A model generated the notes under the pieces. The model ran no database searches. It had not been told where the DNA came from and worked only from the letters and a program-made list of their open reading frames with translations. A DNA stretch of 64,000 bases from Diphasiastrum complanatum (taxonomy: Eukaryota; Streptophyta; Lycopodiopsida; Lycopodiales; Lycopodiaceae): the NCBI GenBank assembly GCA_029204225.1, contig CM055096.1, positions 34,671,143 to 34,735,142 of the forward strand. The letters run 5' to 3'. Positions 44,966 through 56,356 of the stretch are shown one piece after another (the stretch's first letter is position 1; each line of letters begins with the position of its first letter). A program made the position numbers and the translations under genes.

Positions 44966-47900
44966 TATATATGGTAGTGCTCCTATAGTACCACAACAGT
45001 TTTCTCAATCAATATGATTGTTCTACTCAACATTTATATATCATATGGCTATTTCTAGTAATATATATATTGAGGACTCATGCATGGTCTATAAGGTTGG
45101 CTCGGTCAATGGCCACTACATATACATGGCACTCATGGCTAATTGCGTAGCATCATATATCATTGTATAAAAAAGAGTCTTCCATGTTATTGGCTTTTGT
45201 TCTCTTTGTCCATTCAAACCATTCTAATATCCAAGGTGCAAACATGTTTTTTGTTTTAAAGATTTCTAAAACCTCATACATGTTTTGGTGCCTTCTATGG
45301 TGTATGTAACTACTGGTATCACTTTCTTGCTTTGAAATATACCTTTTGTGACATCATCTTTAGTATATGTGTTTCCGTATCAATTTCTATTTTCTTGCAT
45401 CAGCATTTTCTTTATGCCAATGTTGAGGACAATGTCTTCTTGAGGAGTAGTGCAAGTTATGCACCATTTACACGTCGTATCTTGGGCTCTAATCCCTCAC
45501 TTATTTTGTCCCATGATACCTCCTTATCTCATGTGACCTGGCTTATGGAAACGTTTGATTAGGTGTCTTAGGAATATTGGGTCCTTCAAATTGCGCATTG
45601 ACCTAGCCCTATGTGAAGCCTACCAATCATTCACCGTTTAGACCAAAGTTAGATGGAATCAATAGAGCACTTGACATATAGATAACCACCCGACCATGGA
45701 TAACAAGCCCACGATCACCCCCAAGCCTATGAGATAGCACCAACATCGCCAATCAATCCACTAAGGTGTAGTTATTGCATCCCATACCATCGTAGCCCAT
45801 TCCACAAGCAAGGTGTGTTGCCTAATCTGCCATGCAAACGCATGTCCAATCTATGTGTCCCATAACTAGCCCCAAGCTAGCACTTGGGGTCAATATTAGC
45901 CAACTATAATGAACCTTGAGTGCTAATCACCAACTACAACCTAACCTCATCGAGCTTCCCCTAACCCAAGGCTAGACGTTGGCTAACCATAGTTAGTCAG
46001 GGATGTGATCACTAAATTAGGAGAATCTAGAACCATTACGTAGGAGACAACATTGTTCTCCATTAGTCTTATGATGTACCTTAGTGTCTATTTATTATAC
46101 TTTTTGTTAGAAACGTTCTCTAGAGCTGCTCTAAGCAAACTAGCAAGTATCAAGAATGAAGTTCCTCCCCCCTAGCAATTGGCCAAGCCAGTCATCAAAA
46201 CTCTATGTCTTGACCTAACTAAAAAGTTTAGTGATTACTAACAACCAACCCCATGCCTCACCATGCATCGGTGATCAGAGGAGCACTAATGCCTACTATC
46301 AACTGGCCTTAATCCTGCATACATACCTAATGACTACGTTCATGACAATCATTTGTGACTTCCCTTATTGACCATTAACATTGTGGACACACCATGTCGC
46401 ATTTGGCGACACACCTAACTTAATTTGAGCTAGGTTCCTAGCTTGACCATTGGTCAATATCAAATATGCTATCATCTGACCCTATTGGCAACTAGTTAGT
46501 CCAATGGCTCAAGTTCACTCCATTACTAACCCTAACATTTTCCGCCCTTCCCTAATTAGAAAGTCATCAATCCTAGATGAGATAACTCGATACATCCTCC
46601 ATAGCCTATGCTGCCTCGCCCATGTGTCCTCTGACACTAGTAGTCCCATCTGGGGTACTAGGTCCTACTGAATAATGAGAGTCCTCAATCATGAATCTCC
46701 CATCTGATTTTTGAGGTTACTTGATCCTCTTGGAGAACGCAATTTCCAAATCCTCTTCAATTCCCATGTAGAACTAGTAACAATTAGATGTACTTGGAGA
46801 ATGTGATTCCACGATCACCTTTGTCTCTTTTCCATTACCTGCTTAGGTCTATGGTCAAATATGCCTTGCTCTTATAATGTAACCAACTTTGAAACCAGAT
46901 TACTACTCTACTATTAGGGATGTATGCAACATCCTTGTGCTTCTTCTGTTTAATAATGGCTATATTATGTTGCTCTCTTTTCTCTTTATACCGACATAGA
47001 GGATGGCGTCTTATAAGGAGGGAGGAGTTATAGGTGTCCTATTAGTGGTCACGTGGGCCTTGGGAAGCGTGTCGTCTTTTGTTGGGTTTTGGGCCCTTCA
47101 TCTATTATTTGACAACACAAAGGCATGTATTAGTTTGTTGATTGATATCTAAATCCCGTTATTTGGTCACACTAATGTGGTCACATAGCTCTAATTTGGG
47201 CTCCATAACATCATCAATACACTTATGCTCCTCATTGCATAGGAGCTACACATTCCAAAAGTAGTTTACAGCATAACTTGGACTCAGCCTCAATACAGAT
47301 GAGATTAAAGCAAGTTCTCTATTTACTTATCTACCACGAGCTTGCTATCATTTGACCAGCATGATTGCATTTCTCTTCAACTTTGTCAATGCTATTGGGT
47401 GGACTGATTCATTAATAAAATATTAAGAATAACGCTCAAACTTTAAATCGTATGTAGCAAACCTTGAATTACTGTATATACCCATGGCAAGTCTAGGATA
47501 TAAGAACAAATTTGCGACTAGTCATATCAAGGTTGTATGTAAAATTTGAGTTGTTTTCAATCTTTCCCTCCGATTTTTCAGGTGTGTTTCAAGTAAGAGG
47601 AACTCATAATTTAGAGAATAAAAAGTTACAATTATGCCTGTGCTGCTAAGCTTGTGAAAATAGACATTACGTAAAAGCATATTGAGAACTTCACAAGTAT
47701 TGAAACTGCACATGTGAATGGTAATTGGTGCAACATATGTACCTTCGAGATCGCAACCAAGGAAGAAGTACTCATGCTGAGTCAAAGCTCGCAATAGCTT
47801 TAGCCAGCAACGACAGAAGAGATTATAGTCACTATTGCGTTTCTTTGGCTCGAATAAACTTGGGTGAAGATCCTAAAACTAAAATCCAAGAAATCCTTTA

Positions 47901-48409
47901 TGGAGTGAACAGAAATGTCCAAATAAAAGCCACTCGGCGAACTGCTTTGCTGTGATAAATGAGAAGAAATAGCTGTGAGTTCTCTCGATGCCTGTATCTG
48001 CTTTAAGTCTACCCTCTCGTTGTCATTTTCCCATTCATATCTCACAATATAAGCTTTCGCGGCGTCTCTTAAATTGCACTAAAATCTCAAAAATGAGATA
48101 TGTAGCTAGCTTATAGAGAAACATCTAGACTCTTTAACGAATTCCTAGCTAACACACGGAACTTGCCGGCTGGCACAATCTCAATCCTCGTCATGACCGG
48201 GAAACTAAAACTCAAAAAACTTCTTTTGACAGTTAGGAGGATCATGGCCTAGCAGGTGCACTAAGTAGCCAAGCAGAAGAGGCGTGAATAAAAATATTTT
48301 AGTAACTGCTAATCTGACCAATTATCACAACGTGGATTTTAACATTCTTAGTCTTTCATCAAATTATACTTCTATGTTATAACAATCTTCGCATTAGTCT
48401 ATCATCAAT
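44966..48409. other. Intergenic, no gene seen
   Basis: About 3.4 kb. No domain-bearing ORF, LTR boundary, tRNA or tandem array recognised. Confidence 0.35.
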
Positions 48410-48766
48410 CCTTGTATGTTCATATCAATCACCTCGGTCCTCAGCAGTATATAATCAATTTACACTTCAAAGTTTAATATCAATCATCTCATTAGTGAGT
48501 CATCAATTTACAGTTCAATGTTAATATTACTCACCTCATTAATGTATCAAATCATCAATTCACACTTCAACGTTGATATCAATCACCTCATTTATGTATC
48601 AAATCATCAATTCACACTTCAATGTTGATATCAACAATCTTAATATCAATCACCTCAGTAATGTATCAAATCATCAATTCACACTTCAATGTTGATATCA
48701 ATCACCTCCTCGATGTATCATCAATCTACGCTTCAATGTTAATACCAATCACCTCATTAATGTGTC
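48410..48766. repeat. Minisatellite, about 50-60 bp units
   Basis: The phrase CATCAATTCACACTTCAATG then TTGATATCAATCACCTCA, with TTAATGTATCAAAT linking units, recurs six or seven times with substitutions and small indels. Confidence 0.88.
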
Positions 48767-49675
48767 TGATTAGTAGACTAAGAAACGGAGACGAAAAAAT
48801 CGCAGACAAAACTGAAACAAATGAGATGAAAATCAGAAATTCATCAGCATCCAGCAAAGATCCGTTGCATATATACATTGAAACGGAAGTGGAACAGCAG
48901 GAGCAGTTAGTTGGATCGTGCGAGCCATCCGACGGGGTCAGCAGCAGCAGACGAACGGCGAGAAAAGAGCAACGACGAACGACGAAAGACGAAAGGCGAG
49001 AGGAAAGAGCAGAAGAAGGAGAGAAGAAAGAACGCTTTTCTCGATCAAATTTATGAATAAAACACTCTCTCGCTTGCCAATTGCCCGCCATATTATCTCT
49101 CCTTTTCGTTTAACTATTCTTTATTTTTATTTTTTTAATGAAGGGTTTTGATTTTGGGCCGTCTTTGAATTTCCTCAAACAAAGCCCCGCCTCAAATTAA
49201 AGCGTGTGGCGGAGGACGAGGCCGGGCTGTAGGGTAGGTTCGGGCTTTTGCGCCGGTCTGGCCCCGGCACCGGGACCCCTGGCCCGAGGCTACCTGGTAC
49301 CTCCCTAAGTCGTTTCCTCGCACCTACCCCCCCCCTAGCTTGTGGGCCCCGACCTAAGACCACCAATACAGCCCCGGGTTGGGTTGGGTAGGGTAGAACC
49401 AGGCTGGTTTTTGATCTAAAATCAATGGGGTTTGGAGTCTATTTTGGCCTTGCTTTGCAAAGGCAATGGAGTTTGGAATAAAGTCCATCTTAAAGTACAA
49501 ATCTTGATGAGGGCTTTAACTTTTTGGATTGAGACCTTGGTTAAAGGCCCAACTACCCCACATGTAAGTCATCATGGAAATTAGCAAACGACATTTAGTG
49601 AATGGCAAAAATGTGACTTTGCATTTGCCTTTTTTTTAAGCGAGATGCAATTGATCCAAAGCAAGCATACATCTC
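48767..49675. other. Noncoding, with GA-rich and GC-rich blocks
   Basis: 48930-49040 is purine-rich (GACGAACGGCGAGAAAAGAG-type) and 49180-49370 is GC-rich (CCGGCACCGGGACCCC..). No conserved protein motif in either; possible promoter or UTR of an unseen gene, unproven. Confidence 0.3.
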
Positions 49676-49863
49676 ATGGATTGTCTGCATGACAAAACTT
49701 GCTTGCTAGGCAGTTGGAATTATAGTGAATACTCTTGGGCTACTCCTGATCTACTGGAGGTGACTTTTGTTAGAATAGGTAACGTGAACGGAGGAAGAGA
49801 CAAGAAAATTGTTGCGGAACAACTCTCCCGTTATTATGGGCTACTACAAGCAAGAACAGTCTA
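49676..49863 (+). repeat. Dispersed repeat fragment shared with 63.2 kb
   Basis: TTGCGGAACAACTCTCCCGT (49812-49831) and the following bases to ACAGTC match 63200-63249 at roughly 80 percent over 48 bp. A 62-codon frame covers it, but no family is recognised. Probably part of an uncatalogued transposon. Confidence 0.4.
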
Positions 49864-49899
49864 AAAGAATGTAAATGCAAAGATATAATCATAGCTCAA

Positions 49900-51259
49900 G
49901 CGTTCTCACCAACAGGATCTTAAAAGTAATTCATACTCAAACAAACATGATTACAGTCCACCGAAAAGATTAGATGATGTGTGGTATTACTGTAAATTGG
50001 TTTTTAGTATGAAGTTCAGTTCAAAACGTAAAGAAGTGATAATGCAGCATGATTATACAAGTTCCTCAAGCGTCAAAGATAGTCATCGTCTGATTAGATA
50101 CTACTGAGTCGTTGACATTCGTGATCTGATCAGAGTGAGTGAACAAGCATGAATAAGCAGTAAGAGTGTAATCAAATCACAACATCATACATCTATGTTA
50201 AACATAGATGATAGAACGTGTCGCTTTGATATTACAAATAAAGCTTGAACAACATTGAATACGTTACAGCCAGAAATGGAGGCATAACTTGGATGCACGA
50301 TATCATTCGCTCTATTGGCGGAGCATCTCGTATACAACGCATTCTTGTAATTTATTACAATAAATATTTAGTTACCAACTATGTAAGTCATTGTACTCAA
50401 GAAGTCTTTGAACCACAACGACAGCTATACAATGTGTACATAAGTCAAGTAACTCGAAGTCGCCGGAATTCTCAAGTTTGTCATGGACTTCGATTGGATA
50501 TCTTCAGAATAGACTTTGGTCATATACTTCACATTTTTCGCATTTCTTGGAAGTAGCTGGAGACGTTTCTCGTCGAAATAGACACGCTTCACATTTTCGC
50601 ATTTTGCTGAAAAACTCGAAGGTGTTGAAAAAACCCGAAGGTGTTGAAAAAACCCGAAAGTAATGAAAAAAATCTGAAGGTGTTGAAACTAATGTCAAAA
50701 TAGACTCATTTCACTTTTGTCGCATTTTGGGAAAATGCGAAAAGCCGACAAATAGTTCATTTGTTGAACTAAATTGAATTGTCGCATTTTGGAAAAATGC
50801 GAAAAAGTCAACAAAAGTTTACTTCTTTGAAATAGTTGGAAAAAAGTTATTGTCGAAAAATTGTCGCATTTTTTTGGGAGCTGAAAAAATACGAATTGTG
50901 CGACAATTAGTTCATTTCTGCAGACTGTTGTAAACATAGTGTATTTCTACAGACTTGTACAATATCCTGATTTGTTGAAGTCGTTGAAGCTGGCCAAGTC
51001 TTCAATGATCTTCAAATAACTGAATTTGACATTCGAATGTGAAAAGAGAACATGAATGGTTCTTTAGTCATTACCCATGGATGAAGATCAACCAGAAGTC
51101 CGATGCAGTCGTTCTTCGAATAGTTCAACTGTCTGAGTTTTGTGATTCCTGCAGGTATCAGATGAGCAGACATAGAACCAAAGAAGGTTGCATCTGAAAA
51201 AATCTTGAAATAGAAAATAGTATTTACCAAGGAGAAAATTGTGGACTTAATTTCTAACA
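49900..51259 (-). repeat. Putative 3' LTR of a copia element, minus strand
   Basis: On the minus strand the LTR starts TGTTAGAAATTAAGTCC at 51259, right after the copia C-terminus and its AAGAGAGAC purine tract. The far end is not certain; 49900 is a guess. Inside are a 20-bp tandem repeat (GAAGGTGTTGAAAAAACCC, four units, 50618-50690) and three copies of a TCGCATTTT..AAAATGCGA inverted motif (50718-50905). Confidence 0.6.
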
Positions 51260-51625
51260 GTCTCTCTTAAGGTCACGGTTTGTGTCTTCGTCAGGTTTAG
51301 CATGCTAAAAAACTTTTGATGCTTGATCCTGGAAAGCACTTTGGTGAATATGTCTGCAACCATTTCTGTTGTGGAGCAGTATTGAAGAGTCACTGCCCTG
51401 AGAAAACCTTTTTTCGAATGAAATGATACTGGATTTCGATGTGCTTAGACTTGGCATGAAATCTGGGATTCAAGGACAGTGAAATACAGCTCAAATTGTC
51501 ACATAGAATGATAGTAGCATGGAACTAAGTGTGATGTAAGTCGAAAAGTAATAAACCTATCCATATAGCTTATTTTGAAGCTTGACATGCTACGATGTAC
51601 TCGGCCTCGAGCTTAACTGTAGTTT
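51260..51625 (-). pseudogene. Copia RNase H C-terminus, broken
   Basis: The minus strand reads VKLEAEYIVACQASK (the STAEAEY-like RNase H motif), a stop, AIW, then HATIILCDNLSCISLSLNPRFHAKSKHIEIQYHFIR (CDN, SxNP and the KHIE block of copia RNase H), then DIFTKxL-type residues in a shifted frame. Several stops and frameshifts. Upstream pol is absent; the sequence changes at about 51625. Confidence 0.8.
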
Positions 51626-53120
51626 TTGTAAAAATTACAGCAAATAATATCGTAAATCTTTCTTGTGTAAAGATGAATTCCGCAAGCAACACACATAAGA
51701 ATAATGACTCGCTGCTGCTAGAGATGTGTAGATATTTTCCAATAGAGAATCCCACGGCAGGAACATGTGAAATTCTAAGCATTGAGGTAATCATTGAACA
51801 TTTCTAGTATATTTTTGTTTATCATCATTGTTAAGTGTCAGTATCTTCGTCCCATTTTTAATCGATTGAATGTATTGCAGACACCCCGGCAAAATGACTC
51901 ATTTAGCTATGCATGGTGTACTCTATACAATGCCAAATTATTTTTTGAGTGATACAATCTTCAAGAGGATGTTGATATTTCAAAGGTGAGTTATTAGCCC
52001 TTTCCATTTTATCTTCATGTAATATATTGTTTCTTATTAATATTCATCTAATATATTGTTTATTGCAGTTACCCTCGATGATTATACAACTGGCAAAGTG
52101 TACAGATTTTGACAGGAGCTCATCTTTAGTCTATTGGCCAGGTCAACTGCTAGACCAGAGACTGATGCTGGGCTTTCTAAGCCAAATGATGTTCAGATTT
52201 TAAATGAGGCTGGGCAATTTGTAAATACCCAAGCTGAATAGATAGACATAGTTTCTTACTAATATAGAGATATAAACATACATTGAAAACCGACATATAG
52301 TAAATACAAAAACGAATTATTTTGCACAATTGTATAAAATCCCTAAATTCAGGGTGATATTTTATTGAATACAGATATCAGTTTGTACAATTGATTATAT
52401 GGATTTTCATTGTTCTTCTACAATGTTGATATTTGTTGGAAGATCCTTGCAGGGTGTTGTGTTTTCCTGTCTTTTTCGTATCTGCATGAAAGATAAGAAA
52501 CTTGTTAATTTCTTATTTCTATGAACAAAGTTACATATATAATCATTGACTGATTTGCAAATCACAATAAAATCTTACCAGCTTTCCATTGATAATAAAT
52601 CTAAAGTGTTTAGTAGAATTTCATTGTGCATTTAAGATCAACTCTTGTCTGATATAACTCAAGCTCCAATAATCCTCCACTACAATTTTAGTTAGCAAAT
52701 CTTCATTGTTGAAACTGTGGACTTCTTTTCGATCTGTGTGACCATCCATTTGAAGGTCTTGATCCAGTGTCATCCAGGTCCCACTTATTCGCTTCCATCT
52801 CTGGTAACTGAATGTAAGACTAAGCATTTGTCTCGCAACGAAATATCATAGAAGATTTCTTCATTCTACATTCAATATCTCCAACTGCCTTGCATTTCCA
52901 ACCCACATCATTTGAAAGAGTGTCATCTGGCACATCCTTACAAACAAATAATGTTGGTGTTCTACGAACATTTGCATTTGAAAAAAAAAACTACAAATAC
53001 ATATAAGGACATAAACCAACTTAATCTATTGACTTTTGATCCAGTGTTCGCTTTCATTGAGTTTTTCAAATCTAACAGCAATTTGCGTCTAAGAGATTCT
53101 GACAGGATACTATCAGGTGC
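51626..53120. other. Unassigned; possible exon scraps
   Basis: No recognised domain. A stretch after TATTGCAG at 52069 is open in one frame to TGA/TAG near 52240 (ends FVNTQAE), and 52827-52621 (minus) is open with a plausible GT donor nearby. These may be remnants of a host gene or transposon. I could not identify them. Confidence 0.25.
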
Positions 53121-53720
53121 AAGTCATTCATCACTTCCAAAATGTGGCAGTGGTATATCTTCAAGCTTTCCGAAACCTCCATGCATATCTGGAATGTACT
53201 TGGACTCGTAGAAAAATATATCACTATATGCAAGCTCCTTAGAAGTTCTTCCTCTGTATTGTAATTTTCCATTATCCGAATGAATCACATCCAATATACT
53301 TGCCGGGGATTGTGCTGGCTCCCATTCGCTTATGCTAGATGGAAATCTGCAAGAATACAATACATATATGATAACTGATATGATTTCAACAAGTTTCAAA
53401 AGCATGAATGTTAAAATATAGATCCCAAATTTTTTTGAGCTTACAGTTACATTTTTGGCGATCATGAATATTGAAATCTTGTAGATACAATTCCGAATGC
53501 ATATAGACATGCTGAACCAAGACTTCTGAGATTGATTGCCCTCCTGGAAAAGTCCTAAAATCAAGGATTTTGCTTTCCAGTATGATTTGAATGTCATCTT
53601 TGCCTTCTTCCTTGGTCTAAACATGTCTTTTGAGGACAGATGTAGTAGAACGCATGAGTTTTTTATATATCTTGTTGGTTTCCAAAATCCAGTTTCATCC
53701 TTCTCATTGTGAAGAATCAA
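53121..53720 (-). CDS. Unrecognised exon-like reading frame
   Basis: On the minus strand an acceptor-like TATTCTTGCAG precedes ATTTCCATCTAGC (near 53345). The frame that follows is open for about 75 codons (EWEPAQSPASILDVIHSDNG, then MHGGFGKLEDIPLPHFGSDE) and stops at 53124. It would continue in frame past the stop (LAPDSILSESLRRKLLLDLK). The even amino acid composition looks like real protein rather than random translation, but I recognise no family. The part above 53350 is AT-rich, looks intronic and need not be coding. Confidence 0.3.
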
Positions 53721-54170
53721 CGATTCAATTTTAGATCTTGATTGCTTCCAAAGTTTAGTGCCAAATTCTCAAATCTATGAAATTCCGGATCAACTCAAAG
53801 TTATATGATACTTATTAAATGTGAACAGGCAACTGGACCATGATAACAACATGTCGTAACTGTGCTTTTGGTCTAACTGTAATGCATGTCACCAATTCCA
53901 ATGCATGAGATTACTTACTGCTGGCAAACCTGTGTAGTTTGAAATTTACGAACATATTAACCAATGTGGTTAAATATTTAACTAGAGACAATGTCATCAA
54001 GCAGATTCACACGTTCGGGACAAACATTGTCCATCAATAGCATTCTCCCATCCTGCCCAACGGCAAGCTTAAAATTTTTAATTTTTATAACTTTATTATT
54101 TTCATCTACGTTACGTAGATTTCAAATATATGCATTTTCATTGGGCCACATGGCGGATGAAACTAAGAAA
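53721..54170. other. AT-rich flank, no gene seen
   Basis: No motif recognised before the copia reverse-transcriptase fragment begins. Confidence 0.35.
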
Positions 54171-54179
54171 AAAATAAAA

Positions 54180-54875
54180 AACATCTTTACAAAGGGTCTT
54201 TTTCATTTTGGAACTCCTCTAATGAACCAGAGACCCTAGCCGAAGTTATTAACTCTAAGGATGCTGTGAAGTGGCAAGAAGCTATGGAAAGCGAGTACAA
54301 CTCACTTTTGACGAACCAGACCTGGACACTGGTTGACTTTCTCACTCACAAGAGAGTTATCGAAAACAAATGAATCTTCAAGAAGAAGATCAACTCTGAT
54401 GATTCCATCACAAAGTGGAAAGCACGGCTGGTGGCTTAAGGATTCACTCAAGTCCAAGGAGTGGACTATCAAGAAATTTTTAGTCTTGTTGTCAAAATGC
54501 AGTCAATCAGAACTCTGATTGCATTAGCATCCGCGGAAGACCTTGAGATGCATCAAATGGATGTCAAGATGTTTCTCAACGGCTACGTCGAAGAGGAGCT
54601 GTATGCCTTCCAATCAAAAAGATTCGAAGTCAAAGGCCAAGAGCACAAAGCGTGCAAGCTGCACAAAGCAATCTATGGTTTAAAACAAGCCGCAAGGGCA
54701 TGGTTCGAAAGAATCAATGCTTATCTTGTTCAACTGGGTTTTGCAAACAATTTAACTGACTGTAATGTTTATTCCAAGCATATTGGTGTCCATTTAGTTC
54801 ACATAGCTCTATATGTAGATTATGCATTTATTTTGTCTAACGACACTTTTTTACTTCACACTACTAGGAGTGATT
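54180..54875 (+). pseudogene. Copia reverse transcriptase, 5' part, interrupted
   Basis: Copia-type reverse transcriptase (RVT_2). It begins near AVKWQEAMESEYNSLL and NQTWTLVD, then a TGA where a Trp or Arg is expected (ENK-stop-IF) and a TAA after ARLVA. Next come the QGVDYQEIFSLVVK block, HQMDVKMFLNG (first catalytic Asp), KAIYGLKQAARAWFERI, and LYVDYAF, where the catalytic YVDD has become YVDY. The frame is cut at 54875 by an LTR insertion and resumes at 60384. Gag, protease and integrase are not found upstream. Confidence 0.88.
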
Positions 54876-55156
54876 TGTTGTAAAGTTACCTTTACAAGCT
54901 TTACTTCCGGCGCCACCGGCACCAGCAGTGCCCTTGCTACTCCCGGCGCCATTGTGACCAGAATCCAGCCGACGCCAAGTTCCTTTGGCTGAAAATCTTT
55001 GATCGGTTCTAGCGAAGTTAACAGAGCTCAGATTGATGTGCAATCACCTCACACGATCTAGGCATGATTAAAGGAAGCCTGGGGATCAATGAATTCTAGA
55101 GAGAGAAAAAATGCTTTACCAGCTTGGGTAGAGTACTTGGTATGAGGGGAGGTGGC
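54876..55156 (+). repeat. Outer LTR, left piece
   Basis: Plus-oriented LTR from its TG start to ...GGGGAGGTGGC, where the inner element begins. Confidence 0.85.
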
Positions 55157-56356
55157 TGTAGCGCAGGCATCCCAAAGGGAGCCGGGAACCACGACTTAGC
55201 TTCCCAGCCTTCAACTCTTGCCATCCAAACTCACTTGACATACAAGCAGCCAACTCGCCAACAACGATCAGACTTAACCAGCTTGAAGTTCTGAAAACCA
55301 ACATTGAGATACAACCTGGCGCCATGCCAGATCGGGGGTCCCGATGTGGGTGACTTCCCTCCAAGCAAGCCGCCCGACATACATCAAACTTAACCAACTC
55401 GAAGCTTCGTTACAAACGAGTAACATCCATTCCAAGCAAGCGGTCTGACTTACATCAGACTTAACCAACTGAAAGCTTCGTCATGAGCGCTGGAAGCCAA
55501 CTTGGCGCCACGCCAGACTGGACAGCCATAAACAGGTAACATCCACCCAAGCAAGCCATCCAACTCAGCCGACAGGTTAGAGCCCGTTTCCCAAGAGCTT
55601 AACCCATGCACGTTCATGCAAGGAACACTCAGAACCACAAGCCGTGACAGATATGGAAACAACCAGTTCCTGGACCAAATGGTTCCGACATCATACCGTT
55701 GGCGCCACGGACCGAATGGTCCCGACGGCATACCGTTGGCATCCCGGGATACGACCCTCAGCTATGTGCCAAGTTAAAAATTTTGAAAGCGGCCTTACAA
55801 CTGGCGCTTTTACCGAACACTGAAACCCAGAAGGTAATCAGAGTCAGTTTGAGAAAAATCCCACTTTATTGATAAATCTGAGAAGGTTACATTTCAAGTG
55901 TGTGACCGACCCTAGTCTCCGGGGCGCTAGCATGCCAAGGCGAGAGCCATGACAACATTCCAGCAAGGGAGGCTGAGACTTAGTTGAAGCTCGCCCTGAG
56001 TCGCAACCCGCACTCCCCTATAGTATTGGTGTGATTCGGCACCCCCCCTCATACCAAGCATTCTACCCAAGCTGGTAAAGCACATTTTTCTCTCTCTAGG
56101 ATTTTCTCTTTCTAGAAAGTCATTTTCTCTCTCTAGATTTTATTGATTCCCAGGCTTCCTTTAATCATGCCTAGATCGTGTGAGGTGATTGCACATCGAT
56201 CTGAGCTCTCTGGACTTTGCTAGAACCGATCAAAGATTATCAGCCATAGGAACTTGGCGCCGGCTGGATTCTGGTCACAGTGGCGCCGGGAGCAGCAGGG
56301 GCGCTGCTGGCGCCGATGGCGCCAGAAGTAAAGCTTGTAAAGGTAGCTTTACAACA
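55157..56356 (-). repeat. 3' LTR of copy 2 (1200 bp)
   Basis: Starts TGTAGCGCAGG, ends TAGCTTTACAACA on the plus strand; the interior purine tract (AAAGGTGGGGTGGA on the minus strand) follows at 56357. Confidence 0.88.

Noticed and set aside
48726-49091. Ser-rich minus-strand frame of 121 codons
   Set aside because: Reverse of a purine-rich low-complexity tract; no domain or splice support.
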